Notes: generated from the letters alone by a model not told the origin. 64,000 bases of DNA from Camarhynchus parvulus (GCF_901933205.1 NC_044574.1:2420501-2484500); one strand, 5' to 3'. Counted from the stretch's first letter, positions 20,760 through 33,300 are shown. Numbers and translations are program-made.

Positions 20760-23700
20760 ATGGCGGCAGTGGCGCGCAGGGTGCGGATCCGATGCGTCCC
20801 GGTGCCACCGGGTGTACAGCGCTGGTGCCGAGCGCTGACCGGGACTGCTGAGCCACCACCGCCCCCCTCCCTCCTCCTCCTCCTCCTCCTCCTCCTCATC
20901 CCCCCCGCCACCGTCCGCCTGGGGCCGGTCTCTGGCGGCGGCGGTGGGCGCCGGGGCGGCGGCGCTGGTGCTGCTGTGGGCCCGGGAGCGCCGCCGGTCC
21001 CCGCTGAGCGCCGCCGTGCCCGCCCCGCCGCCCGCCCCTCCGCCTACCTCGCCCCGCGCCGCCTTCAACTTCATCGCTGACGTGGTGGAGAAAACGGCGC
21101 CCGCGCTGGTCTACGTGGAGATCGTGGGCAGGTACCGGCACCGGGGGATTCCCGGGAGGGATTTCCCTCCTCCCGGCGCAGTGTGGCCCCGGCCGCTCCT
21201 GAACCGTCCCGGAGGGTTCCCACAAGTGCGACACGCGGCTGCCACACGCCGCTGCCGCTTCCATGTCCTGCGGGGCCGTGTGGTGGAGCTGCGTTCCAGG
21301 CTGCCCCGTTCCTCTGCCTGCGAGCAGCGCTTGGTGTTTATTTCCCTTTGTGCTCTCTAATGTTCTCACCATCCAATGCCTCAGGTTTCTCGGAGCAGCT
21401 CTGCAGCACTCTGCCCTCCAGCTGGGTGGCTGCTGCTCCCAGCTTGGTGTCACCTGTGTGCAGTGTCACCCTCACTGCATCAGCTGTGAGGCATCAGCTA
21501 GTGCTGCTCCTTCTCTGGGTTCCTGACCCACACTGGCAATAATTCACCACCAGCTGGGCTTTGGCCTTGCTGCTCCATCCCATTTTCCATTCATTTCAGA
21601 AATTTGCATTTTGCTATGCCCTTTGTACCGTGGCAGAGGTTTCTTAAGTAAAAAGGTTTAAAATTCAACACATAATTCTAAACTTTAAATGCTTAATTCA
21701 TATTGCTAATTCAAGTGAACTCCAAAAATCTCTTATTTCAACTTCACCTGACTGCCAGCAGAGGTTGGGCTGCTTGACCAGGGCCCTGAGTTGTGAGTCC
21801 ATTCCTGCTATCAGGAAATGTTTGTGTTGCCTCTCAGGTGTTTGTTACCTGCTCCAAGGCTGGGCTCCCTGCACAGGTCACAGCCCGTCCTGCTCCCATG
21901 TTCTTCTGTTCCTGGTGGGATTGAACCTTTGTGGCTGTGCACGGGTGCTGCATTCCTGCTACATTCATGCACATTCCCCTATTTCTACAGACTGTTGGGA
22001 CAGGGAAGAATTCCCCATTTTGCTGCTGCCTCCCAACCCTGTCCCTGCCACTCCTGACCATGCCCTTCTTTCAGGCACCCCTTCCTGGGCCGGGAGGTGC
22101 CCATCTCCAATGGTTCAGGCTTCGTGGTGTCCCCGGACGGGCTGATTGTCACCAATGCCCACGTGGTGGCCAACCGGCGGCGCGTGCGGGTGAAGCTGGC
22201 CAGCGGTGACATGTACGACGCCGTGGTGCAGGACGTGGACCAGGTGGCCGACATTGCCACCATCAAGATCAAGCCCAAGGTGAGTGCACGTCCTGGTGGC
22301 TGTGGGGACACTGGAAAGTGGGGATGTTCTGTCTGTCTTGCTTTATTGGTAGTACCAATATTATGTCAGAATTTCTGTTGGTCAGAGTGACTCTGAGATA
22401 TGTAAAAGTCTCTTTTCCCAGCCTGGCAGTTGAAGAAGGAGTCAGAATTCTTCTGTTCTTGTTCTCAAGTTCTCTTCCTCTGACCTGCTGAGATCTGTCC
22501 AGCAGGTCAGATTGAGGCACACTGCCCACCCTCGGGGTAGTGTTGTCTTTTTATACTATACACTTTTTATACTTTTTCTTTACCATAACTTCCCAATACC
22601 TATCACCTATGCTAGACAGTTTGTCTCTACTCTAAACCAATCCAAAAGTGCCACCATCACAGCAGAAGATGGGGGCCAAGAAGAAGAAAAAGAAAGGCTG
22701 GACATGCCCAGATTCCTCCATCCTGCCTCCTGAACCCCCATTCTAAAAACCCCAAAAGTCTATTTTTCACCCCGTGACAAACTAACCATTATTCTACTTA
22801 GACTTTTTGATTTGTAATTCTTCATATTAAGGTTGGTAATTTGCTCCATGGGTCAAAATTAAAGGCACGGGGGTCTTGGGCTCTGTGCCAAGGTCTCTGA
22901 GCCCCCTGGGCAGGGGCTGGAGCCCTCCAGGGATTCAGAGGAATTTTTTGAGTTCCGACAGGGATGTGCCTTGGCTTGTTTGGTCCCCAAGGCTGAACCA
23001 AATAGTGGCACTGTGGTGTTTCACCCCAGAGACACTTTTGGCCAGCTGGGTGTTGCAGCTGGGTGTGTGGAGACAAGTCCAGGCATACAGGAGCTCTGAT
23101 GCTCCTCAGATTTCCCTCTGCTGGAGAAGCTTTAAGGTGATGGTGAAGGAAAGGAGTCCGTTCTGATGGAGGGTTTAAATCCAGAGCTTTATTCTGGCCC
23201 ACAGGCCTCTGAATCCAGCAACTCCTCCTACAGGACTCCCTGACCGTGTGGTTGCTCTTTTACCCAGGGGAGGGGAGGAGGGAAGGGGTAGGAAGCCCAC
23301 CAAGCAGGTACAGGAGAGGAGGTCTCAAGGGACAAAGGACACCTGGATGGCCCAATGTCCTCCAGGGGTGGAGGGCATTGTTTGAATCTGCCCAATCACT
23401 CAATGCCCTCCTGGAATGCCAGGACTGACAGACAGTGCTTGGCAGGGGTCAGGGTGGGGAAAGGAGGGATGATTGACACACCTGGGAGGGAATCTTTGGG
23501 GGATAAACCCAGGGTTCTGGGGCAAACCATGAAATCGCTCCACAGCACCGCTCTGTCCCTCTGACCATCTCACTGCCCACAGCACCCGCTGCCCACGCTG
23601 CCCCTGGGCCGCTCGGCCGAGGTGAGGCAGGGCGAGTTCGTGGTGGCCATGGGCAGCCCCTTTGCCCTGCAGAACACCATCACCTCGGGCATCGTCAGCT

Positions 23701-26700
23701 CGGCGCAGCGCGGCAGCCGCGAGCTGGGCCTGGCCGCCTCCGACATGGAGTACATCCAGACCGACGCTGCCATCGACGTAAGGGACACGGGGACATCGTG
23801 GGGACGTGGGAGGGGCTCACATGGAGCATGGGGGGTCTGGCTGGTCACCCATGGATCGGCCTCAGGATGGGGCTTTCGTGGTCTGCTCACACTCTCTCTC
23901 TCTCCTCTGCTGCAGTTTGGGAACTCTGGGGGCCCCCTCGTCAACCTGGTGAGTGCTGCTGCTTGTCCCCTTGCTGGCTGGGGTGGGGATGTGCTGTGTG
24001 CCCCTCTCTCTGTGCCTCTCTGTGGGTGCTGGGAGGCTTCCTGGAGGGAGGAGGGAGAGCATGAGAACCTTGTGCAGTCTCTGAGGCAATTGGAGCTGAT
24101 GGGGCTTTGGTGGAGACCTGGCTGGTGCTGGCAGGGCAGAGCCAGGGACTGCATGGACTCATCCTGTAGACTCAGCCCCTGGGTCCTGCCCAGCCTTGGA
24201 CAAGGGTGGGCACAGAGGCAGGACCCCCGGTTGGTGCAGTAGTTCCCCTGCTCTCCACAGTGATCCAGGCTGGGTCACTGCTGGGATCCCTGGGATCCCA
24301 ATGCCCTTTCCCTGCAGGATGGCGAGGTGATTGGTGTGAACACCATGAAGGTGACATCGGGCATCTCCTTTGCCATCCCCTCAGACCGGCTGCGGAAGTT
24401 CCTGCAGAAGGAAGAGCAGCGCAAGAGTGAGTGGGGACCTCCCTGCTCGGGCTCTGGGGGAGGAGGGTGAGGGAGGGAAACTTTGGGCTCTGCATCCTTC
24501 TTCCTGAGAAATTCAGGAGAGCAGGAGAAGTTTTTGGGGTCTCATCTGGTGTCACAGGAAAGCTGTGCTGCTGCTGCCTTGCCTGGTTCTTCTGTGACAC
24601 TGGGGAGGGACATTCTCTGTCAAAAATCTGATAAACCACAGTGCAAAATGCAACACCTGGAATGCTCCTGCTGGTGCTGGGAGCTGGACTGAGCTGTTGC
24701 AGGGATTTGGAATAGCTCTGCATGTTGCCTGCCCTTAGGGCTCAGCCCAGCACTGCTGTGAGCAGATCTCTGTTTTCCAGCCATGCCATTCCATGTCCTT
24801 TTCCTCCACAGGCTCTTGGTTTGGCAATGCAGAGTCCAAGCGCCGGTACATCGGGGTGATGATGCTGACCCTCACTCCCAGGTACCTGTCCTGAGCTCAG
24901 GGGCCAGCAGGCCAGTCCTGTTGGGGCAGGGATGGGATGGGATCTTCCCAACTAACTGAGGATGCCTGGTTTTGGGAGGATTGTCTCCACAGCTTAAGCT
25001 TTCACTCTCAAATCTCTTTGTACTTGTGTTGTGGTTACAATGCTGGCTGGCTCATGGGTAAATTGGAAACTTGCAAGTTTGTACACTGGTAGCAGACTCT
25101 GAGCAGATAAAAAGTGCTCTCCCCTTCCACAGGAGGGTGGAACCAGGTGGGGGTCAGGCTGTGCTGCAAGGGAACAAAGGACAGGACTAGAGGAAACTGC
25201 CTCAGGCTGTGCCAGGGGAGGTTGAGGTTGGATATTGGGAAAATTCCTCCTTGAAAGGGCTGTCCAGCACTGGCATATGTGCTGAGAGCAATGGTGGTAT
25301 CTCCATACCTGGGGGTATTTAACAACTGTGTGGATGTGGCACTTGGGGACATGGCCAGTGCTGGCCTTGGCAGAGCTGGGGGAATGGTTAGGCTTGATCT
25401 TAAAAGTCTTTTCCAACCCAAACAATTCAGTGAAGTGCCCATGCCAGCAAGCAAGACTGTGCTCTCACCTCTGGGAGAAGGACAACACCTGCTCTGGTTC
25501 TTTGGCTCTTGCAGCCGCATTTAAGGGACCTTCAGCTGCCTCGTGGGGCTGGTGCTGTGCAATGCTGGGCAAACAAACACCTTTGAGGGCTGTGCTCTGC
25601 CCTCCCAAAGCTCTGGTGAGTTCCCCGTTGCCCAGCAGATGGTGCTGGTAGCCGGCAGAACCCGAGGGATGTGGGAGGCCAGCCCAGCCTCCTCCTGCTT
25701 CCCTGGCCACGCTTGCAGGACCGGCTCTGTCAGGAAGCAGCGTGAAATTCCTCGGACACAGCTCTGGGCATGCAGCTCCAGCTTCCACAGAGCCCCTGAG
25801 CCGATCCAGGGAAAGCACCTGACTGCCAGCCTTGTTTGTGCCCAGCAGGAAGGGCTCTCAACAAGGGACTGCTGGCCTTGGAATCGTGTGACTGCCCTGA
25901 ACCTTTCCATCTGGAAACCTTTCCCTGGCACAGGAAGGAGAAGCTGTGTTGGGCACAGGCTCAGGCTCAAACCCTGTTTTTCTGTTTGTGGTGCCCAGGC
26001 CAGATAAGAGGCAGTGGGCACAGAGATGTGTGAGAGTCCCCAAGAAATCTCTTTTTTTGCTGTGAGGAGGGTGCTCAGAGCCTGGCAGGATCCTTGGAGA
26101 TCCTCAAATCCCAGCTGGACACAATCCAGAGCAGCCTGCCCTGACTGAGCCTGCTGGGGTTGGGTGAGATGAACTTGAGAGGCCTCTTCCCACCTTTGCT
26201 TTGTGAAATTGGGAAGGGATGGCAGCTTGCCCTGGGCTGTGGGACAGCACAGTTGAGTTCAGCACAGAGCACAGCCACGTAGGGAGCCCTGACTGGCTGA
26301 GCAGGGACCTGAGAGGAGCAGAGCTGGGCAGAGACTGAGTGTGTGGGTCTGCAGGGATTGGAGCTGATACAGTGTTTGAGGGAAGAATGCTGTCGCTGGA
26401 GACATCCAGCTGGAGTGTTGCATCCACTTCTGGATTTCATTCAAGACGGGTGAGGAGCAGTTGGGGAGAGTCCAAAGAGGAGCTGTGAGAGGTTAAGAGT
26501 CTAAATTTGGTTTAGAAATCCTAAAATCTGTGGGAAAGTGTGAGAAACTGTGATTGTTTAGTCTCTAGACTCAGAAGGAGGGCTCTGCTGACATGTCTGG
26601 CAGGAAGAGGGGCACAGCTTGTGTTGTGTATCCTGCCCAGCTAGGGCAGAGAAGTGAAACTGCAGCAGAGGAGGGGCGGGTCTGACCCCGGGGAGGGGAT

Positions 26701-27463
26701 GTGACATGGGGATGTGCATCACCACAGCTCTGATCCAGCTGGCAGCTGCTCCGGGGGTTTCCAGCTCTCCCTGGTGCCATTTGGATTCTCATCCTCTCGT
26801 TTTGACAGGAGGATGGTGATGTTTGGGGCTGGCAGCTGTGCCTTGTGCTCAGCAGGATGCAGGGACACAGGAGGGGAGGTTCTGTGCCTGTCTCTAACCC
26901 TGTGCAGCTGCAGGGAGTGCGGTGGGAGCCCTGCTCTGCCTCCAGCTCCATCCCTGATGCTGCTCTTCTCTCTGCAGCATCCTGACAGAGCTGAAGCTGC
27001 GTGACCCCACCTTCCCTGACATCTCCTACGGCGTGCTGATCCACAAGGTGATCATCGGCTCCCCGGCACACCAGTAAGTGCTGCCCTGTGCCTTAGGGCT
27101 GCCTGGGGGAGCAGCTGTGGCATGGGTTTTGCTCCAGAGCAGCAGGGCTTGGGCTCTACAGCTGAGAGGGGGACCTATCCCCAGGCTGGCTGTCTTGATG
27201 TAGAACCTCTGGTGCCACAGCTCCTGCCGCACTTGGAGGACGATGACGCCGAGTGTGTGCCTCACCCTGTGTGTGCTTTATCGTGTTGTCCCCTCAGGGC
27301 AGGGCTGAAGGCTGGGGACGTGGTGCTGGAGATCAATGGGACAGTGTCACGGCGTGCTGAGGATGTGTACGAGGCGGTGAGGACGCAGCAGACCCTGGCC
27401 CTGCTGGTGCGGCGTGGCTATGACACCCTGCTGGTGAGCGTCGTCCCCGAGGTCACCGAGTAG
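20760..27463 (+). CDS. HTRA2: HTRA2/Omi mitochondrial serine protease (frame break in exon 1)
   Basis: Eight exons: 20760-21131, 22075-22279, 23583-23777, 23916-23948, 24318-24426, 24812-24881, 26978-27073, 27298-27463, about 414 residues, ending PEVTE. HTRA2 is an intermembrane-space quality-control protease that can be released to bind IAPs. Exon 1 holds a membrane segment ([11 protein letters not shown]), an AVPA IAP-binding motif at 21013-21024 where processing would expose Ala, and [20 protein letters not shown]. Catalytic His is in TNAHVV, Asp in VADIATIK, Ser in GNSGGPL. The C-terminal PDZ domain runs from YIGVMMLTL to the end. Oddity: the ATG at 20760 is in a different frame from the membrane segment and protease; the switch falls at 20839-20915, in C runs and a (TCC)n tract, and the downstream frame has a stop at 20836-20838 and no ATG. 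One surplus base, real or a sequencing error, would explain it. Exons 2-8 are intact. Confidence 0.95.
20868..20897. repeat. (TCC)n trinucleotide tract in HTRA2 exon 1
   Basis: About nine CTC/TCC units followed by a 7-C run, coding for poly-Leu or poly-Ser depending on frame. It lies where the frame break must be. Confidence 0.9.
22364..22960 (-). mobile_element. LTR family 2 (reverse copy)
   Basis: Begins TGTCAG and ends CCGACA on the plus strand, so on the minus strand it runs TGTCGG to CTGACA like the copies at 37374 and 38386. It contains the family's GGGGTGAAAAATAGAC and TGGATTGGTTTAGAG blocks in reverse. The flanks do not show a clean target duplication. In the HTRA2 intron between exons 2 and 3. 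Confidence 0.8.
22961..23550 (-). mobile_element. LTR family 3 (reverse copy)
   Basis: Reverse complement of 36755-37367: both hold a C-rich block, CAGGTGTCCTTTGTCCCTTGAGA-like wording, a GTTAAAAGA/GTAAAAGA promoter-like stretch and an AGTAAAGCTCT/AATAAAGCTCT poly(A)-like stretch. It abuts the family 2 LTR directly. Confidence 0.75.
25160..25435 (+). mobile_element. CR1 LINE 3' end
   Basis: Shares GGGAAAATTCCTCCTTGAAA and GGCACTTGGGGACATGGCCA with the copy at 15905 and ends TCTTTTCCAACCCAAACAAT. In the HTRA2 intron between exons 6 and 7. Confidence 0.8.
26045..26500 (+). mobile_element. CR1 LINE fragments
   Basis: Two CR1-like stretches: 26045-26200 (CCCAGCTGGACACAATCCAG, CCTGCCCTGACTGAGC) and 26330-26500 (TCCACTTCTGGATTTCATTC). 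Degenerate, no ORF. Confidence 0.6.
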
Positions 27464-27614
27464 CAGAGACCACCCAGCTGGAGCCGAGGGTGGGACTGAG
27501 ATGTGTCTGTGCTGGCCAGGCAGAGACAGAGCTTGTGCAGGGCTGGAAGGGGCCAGGAGAGGGGCCTGTGCTTGGGTGACTTGTGGTGCAGCCGTTCCCC
27601 TCTGTATGTACTCA

Positions 27615-27620
27615 AATAAA
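27615..27620 (+). terminator. HTRA2: Poly(A) signal of HTRA2
   Basis: AATAAA about 150 bp after the TAG stop at 27461-27463. Confidence 0.8.
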
Positions 27621-28072
27621 GCACTTTTCTGGCGGCCCCCAGGGCCATGTCATCTCCTTCCCTGGTGGAGGCTGGGCCGTGTGGGACCTTGCTTCTCCTG
27701 GCAGTCCCTACGAGGCAGCTGGGAAGGAGCTTGCTGTGCCTGCAGGGACCTTATCAGTGTTCATGGTGTTCTGCCACCTGCTTGGAACCCACCTGGGCTG
27801 GGATCTGACTCCTCTGTGTACCTGGCAGGCAGCTGGATTGTGTGGCCCCTGTGTGGGTGAGAGCAGCCCTGGAGCAGGTCTGGGACTGGCATTACTTCCC
27901 TGGAGTGCAGCAGTGCTGGTGTGCTACAACCATCTGGTCACATCCCTTCTGCTGGGAGCTCTGTGTCTGCTCCAAGCTCTGTGTCCACATCCCCTCCCAT
28001 GCAGCAGCTTTCCGGGCCATGGTAAATTGGTGTCAGTGCTGGACTCATGATGGCTGAGGTGCCATCTCCTGG
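27621..28072. other. Unassigned intergenic sequence
   Basis: Between the HTRA2 poly(A) signal and the minisatellite. I see no gene, repeat family or conserved frame. Confidence 0.5.
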
Positions 28073-28660
28073 CCCTGATGTCCATCCAGGAGGGCTGAGG
28101 AGGGCCCTGATGTCCACGAGGGCTGAGGACGGCCCTGATGCCCAGGAGGATTGAGGATGGCCCTGATGTCCAGGAAGGCTGAAGATGGCTCTGATGTCCA
28201 GAACGTCTGAGGAGGGCCCTGATGTCCAGGAGGATTGAGGACAGCCCTGATGTCCATCCAGGAGGGCTGAGGACGGCCCTGATGTCCATCCAGGAGGGTT
28301 GAGGAGGGCTCTGATGTCCATCCAAGAGGGCTGAGGAGGGCCCTGATGTCCATCCAGGAGGGCTGAGGAGGGCCCTGATGTCCATCCAGGAGGGCTGAGG
28401 AGGGCCCTGATGTCCATCCAGGAGGGCTGAGGACGGCTATGATGTCCATCCAGGAGGGCTGAGGAGGGCTCTGATGTCCATCCAGGAGGGCTGAGGAGGG
28501 CCCTGATGTCCATCCAGGAGGGCTCAGGACGGCCCTGATGTCCAGGAGGATTGAGGATGGCCCTGATGCCCAGGAAGGCTGAGGATGGCTCTGATGTCCA
28601 GAAGGTCTGAGGACGGCCCTGATGTCCATCCAGGAGGGCTGAGGACGGCCCTGATGTCCC
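28073..28660. repeat. Minisatellite, ~27-33 bp unit, about 19 copies
   Basis: Units of GGCCCTGATGTCCATCCAGG plus AGGGCTGAGGA. Long units carry the CATCCAGG insert and short ones lack it, giving a higher-order mixture. Both strands have long artefactual reading frames. It lies between HTRA2 and LOXL3. Confidence 0.95.
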
Positions 28661-29340
28661 TGAGGGCTGCGTTTGGGAGCCACAGCCGGGGCCGGGGCTC
28701 TGCCTGTCCCGCCCCCAGCTCGCTGTCGGTGCTGGAGCTCTGCTCCCACACACACCCAGCCCCGGGGGACAGCTGGCGGCCATCGGGGAAGGAGCAGCCC
28801 CGGCTGTTCCTCGCCTTCCTGGAAGAGCAGCGGCGAGGGCAGCCCGGAGCAGCGGAGGAATGCGGCTGCGGGGCCAGGCCCTGCCCGTGACGGCGCTCCC
28901 GAGCCCCGGCCCGCTGGTTTTGGGACATGAAAGAAGCACAGTTCCTCGGGGGTGCTGCGGCAAGGGGCGGCTCTGCCCTGAGAACAGCGCTCCTTTCAGC
29001 AGCCCCGGCCCCGCCGGAGGAATTCGCTGCCCCGGCCAGCGCCGCCGGCCCGGGGGAAATGGCGGCGTGTCTGGCATAGCTGCTCGGCTGCGCTGACCGC
29101 AGCGTTCCGGGGCCGAGCCAAGGCCTGCCCCTCCTCCTCCTCCCCGCTGAGGGCACTGGGGAAGGGCTGGTGGGGTCAGAGCAGCCAGCTGAGGGGTGAG
29201 AGCTGGGCTGGAGCTCCCTGGGCCCTCGTGTCACATCCCAGTGTTCCTGACCAGTGTCCCCAAAGGCCCGGCCGGCCTGTGCTCCCACACGAGTCGAGGC
29301 AGCCCTGCTCTGCTGTGAGACCTCAGTTCTTGTGGGTCAT
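28661..29340. other. GC-rich intergenic stretch without a recognisable gene
   Basis: Moderately CpG-rich between about 28.68 and 29.16 kb. Reading frames exist but none has splice-supported or family-like sequence. It could be a small CpG island or regulatory element. Confidence 0.4.
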
Positions 29341-29344
29341 GGTC

Positions 29345-29515
29345 CTGTGGACCCCAATCCTCAAGAGTCACAGCCCCAGGGATTTCCTGTGGACCCCAAT
29401 CCTCAAGGGTCACATCCCCAGGGATTTCCTGTAGACCCCAATCCCCAAGGGTCACAGCCCCAGGGATTTCCTGTGGAGCCCAATCCTCAAGGGTCACAGC
29501 CCCAGAATGGGATTT
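29345..29515. repeat. 42-bp tandem repeat, four copies
   Basis: Unit is GACCCCAATCCTCAAGGGTC plus ACAGCCCCAGGGATTTCCTGTG. The last copy has a few extra bases. Because 42 is divisible by three, frames stay open through it. Confidence 0.95.
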
Positions 29516-29839
29516 CTGCTCGGTAACATTCGCCATGGATCTGGTGAGGTGGAACCAGCTCTACCCCACATCCCTGCTCCTCAGTTCCTCCTCAGTTCCT
29601 CCCTACGTGGTGCTGTGGGGTTGCTGCTGGTCCCTTCCTCTCACCCACCTGGGCTTCCCCCAGAGGACCAGCCCTGGCTGAGGAGGGTGCTGTGGGGCCA
29701 GGGCTGTGTGGATGAGGCAGGGCAGGGACCAGGGGATGCTCCCACACTGGTGACCAGCCCTGCAGAATGAACCCAGCCACCTGCTCCTAATCCCAGCCCA
29801 GAGACGTGCCAGCAACCAGTGGGAAATAGAACTTACAAC

Positions 29840-29845
29840 TTTATA
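29840..29845 (-). terminator. LOXL3: Probable poly(A) signal of LOXL3 (variant)
   Basis: Plus TTTATA reads TATAAA on the minus strand, about 485 bp after the stop. No canonical AATAAA is nearer on that strand. Confidence 0.4.
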
Positions 29846-30328
29846 GAGGAAATAAAATTACAACTGAGAAACGGGGTAGGAGCCACCCCTGGGCAGCGCT
29901 GTGGGCAGAGACACCTGCACCATCCCCGGGGGGACCAGGGGCTCCTGGGGCCCTGTGAGGGTGGTGGGCCCTGGGGCCAGCTGAGGGGGTGAGAGGAACC
30001 AGGGCTGAAGGGGGCGGTGGGATGGGAGGGATGGGGGTGCAGGACCTCCTGGACTGTACCCGTGTGCCGCAGCCCAGGGGATGTGGGCACGCTCTTCTGG
30101 CCAGTGGTTGGGGTGGCAGCCCCAGGCTGGGAGGTGCAGGTGTCGGTGCCTCCAGCACCAGCCCCCCCAAGGTGGGCAAGGGCAGCCGGTGGCGAATCCT
30201 GGGCAGTGCCCGGCAGGACACAGTGGCAGCAGCACTGGGCATCAGGCCTCCCTGCCGGTCTTCCAGCAGCTTCCTCCCACCAGTATGGGGTGAGGGAGGG
30301 AGATGCCTGTTTCCCCAGGGCCAGGGCC

Positions 30329-33300
30329 CTATGAAATCTGGTTGTTGAGCTGACCTGGGTACTGCTCAAACCGCTTGTTGGCCTCCTCGCTGAGCGCATC
30401 TCCTGTGGGCAGAGGGTGTCAGCTCTGGTGCAGTGCATCCCCTGCCAGCACCTTCCACTGTAGGTGCCCCCAGCAGCACCATCCTCATCCTCATGGCTTC
30501 CTGCAGCCCTGTCTCTGCCCTCCACCCTCACCCCCGTGCCGTGCCCCGGGCCATTACCGATGTGGCAGCTGTGCACCCAGATGCGGTGCCCGTCGTACTT
30601 GCAGTTGCATTTCATGGCATTGTTGGTGAAATCACTTTCTGCCACCTCGAAGTTGGGGTTGATCACGACCTGTGGAGCACTGACAGTGAGAGCCCTACCC
30701 CAGCCCCACAGGATGTGTCTCCCCAGCTGTGGTGGGTGTGCTGGAGAGCTCCAAGGAGCCAGTGGCTGCTGATGTGGTGGGGTGGTCCTGCCCCTGTGCA
30801 CCATGAGCAGCGCTGCTCAGAGCTGGAAAACCCATGTGGCAGCATGTCTGAGTCTGCGGGCACGACAGGCAGTGTCCTGTGCCAGCACACCCACTGAGCT
30901 CCAGTGGGAGAGAGGGATGGGTGGCTGAAGTGTGTGGAGGGCTGAGGTGCAGGGACAGAGGCTGGGAGGGTGGCACGGGAGGGTCAGGTGCAGCACCTGC
31001 AGGATGTAGTTGCCTGGCTTGACATCAGTGATGTCAATCCACTGGCAGTCGATGTCGTGCCGGTACAGATCCCAGCAGCCCACGGTGATGCCCTGCTCCC
31101 CAAAGTTGGCACACTCGTACCTCTTGGCCACATCTGCAGGCAGGAGGAGACACAGCTGGTGCCTGCTGAGACCCCCAGCCTGGCTCCACCATGGGACACA
31201 GGCAGGGACAGTGCTGCAGGGTCCCACGTCACCCACCTTCCTCGCACTCGGTGTCCTCCAGGCAGAAGCTGGCCTTGTGTCCCTCGGCCACCTTGGTGCC
31301 GTTGGGGGTCAGGATGTCGTAGTGGGTGAAGATGTCCATGCTGTGGTAGTGCCTGTGGGAGAGAGCCAGTGCCTGCTGCAGACTGCCCTGCCCTGCATCA
31401 GCCCCCTGCTGCCCGGAATGTCCCCACAGCCCCTGCTCCGAGGTGGCAGCACTGTGAGGTTGGGCAAAGCTCTGTCCTGCCCTAGAAGGGGACACAGCTG
31501 TCCCCAGCCAGTTGGCCCACGCCAGCAGAGGGCTCAGCTGCAGGGCACAGCCTGCAGTCCTGTCCCTGCCCTCCAGAGACCCCATTTCCAACACTGCTCA
31601 TCCATGAACAGCCCCTAAACCAAACCAGACAAAACTGGACGCTGAGCACCAGATTTGGGCTATGCAGTGTCACCCTCACCCGGTGCGGAGGGATAGAATG
31701 TAAGAGAATAGTGCAGAAGGTAATCTCACACCTGAGGAATTGCAGCTGTACTAATCACCAAAGATTAGGAACAGGCCTGCCCTGAATAAACCACAGCTGT
31801 GTCCAATAAGAAGACGAGTGCTACAAAAGAGTGGGTTAGCTGGGTGAGGGGAGAGATGGAGTTTGGTGTGCTGTGAGGAGAAATGGAGTTTGTTGGTTGT
31901 GCTGTGAAGAGAGTTGGAGTTTGTTGGTTGTGCTGTGAGGAAGAAGGCGTCAGTGCTGCGAGGAGCTGCCTGTGAGAAATCACCGAGAAGGTATGGGACT
32001 TTTGAAATAAGATGACAACAACCCGGTGTCGCCCTCATCCAGCATCACCCTCTCTCAGTGTCATACTTGCACAGTGTCACTCTCCTTCAGCGTCACTGCT
32101 GCCCAGCACCCTCCTCACCCCGTCCATTGCAGCAGCACCACCCTCTCCCCTCCCTGGCTCCCAGCCCCATCTGTCCCCTCCCTGCCGTGCCCCACACGCA
32201 CCGGTGGCACTCGTGCCAGACCCAGGAGTGGCGGCCAGCCTTGGGACGGAAGTCGGCGCGGCCACGGTTGTGGATCTGCGAGGAGAAGCGGAGCAGGCGG
32301 CGGTGGCCGTAGGGCCAGTTGGCCAGGCGGGCAGAGCTGGCCAGGCAGTTCTCCTCAGCAGCACAGTACAGCATGTGCAGGGGCCTGTCCTCGATGTACG
32401 CCGTCTCCTGCACCAGCGGCGCATGCAGCAGCAGGTCCGAGGCGGCTGGGGACAGGCGGCTGCTCAGGGACGGGCCCTGCTCTCGGCAGGGATGGGGCAG
32501 TGCCCAGGGCTGGCAGGGCTGAACTAGCCAGGGGGGATATGTGCCCTCTGCATTGGCTGGGTGTTGGCTGACACCTGACCTCCAGCTGCAAACCCCACTG
32601 AGCACAGCTCCTGGCACCACAACACTGGTGTCTACAGAGCCCACCACCCACAGACCCCAGTGCTCAGAGTCCATGCCTGCAGATCCCACTGCCCACAGAT
32701 CCCAGTGTTCAGAGTCCATACCCACAGACCCCACTGCCTGCAGACCCCACCACCCGCAGACCCCAGTGCTCAGAGTCCACACCTGCAGACCCCACCGCCT
32801 GCAGGCCCCACTGCCTGCAGACCCCGGTGCTCAGACCCCACCGCCTGCAGACCCCAGTGCTCAGAATTCATACCTGCAGACACCACTGCCCATAGAGCCC
32901 ACAGCCCCTCTCTGCAGAACCCCCACCACACACAAGCCCCCCGTTGCCCCCTGTGCCGCTCACTCTCGGAGCAGATGACGCCCGCAGCGAAGCGCGTGCC
33001 CGTGTTCCTGCAGCTCAGGCTGGCGCCGTGGTGCTGGCAGTGGCTCAGGGACATCTCGTGGCCGGCGCACTTCACCCCGCTCATGACCATCTCTGTCACG
33101 TTGCTGGCGTCCCAGTACCACGTCTCCTGGCAAGGGGGTGAGGCAGGGTGGGTGGCAGGGCTGGTGGCTGGATTGCCCAGGATCACTTATACCCAGGCTG
33201 CAGCCGAGCCCCCCACCACAGCTGCCCACAGGGGTGTGCGTCCCTCTGTCCCCATCTGTCCCCATGCAGCCCCACGGTCATTTGGGAAGTGCTGGCCGGT

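Noticed and set aside
20760..21080. HTRA2 ATG frame read to its own stop (106 aa)
   Set aside because: After the repeat tract it leaves the protease frame and gives Gly/Arg/Ala-rich sequence with no family match; treated as the consequence of the frame break.
27938..29077. 379-aa and other long frames across the ~30-bp minisatellite
   Set aside because: Open only because the repeat unit contains few stops; no conserved flanking exons.
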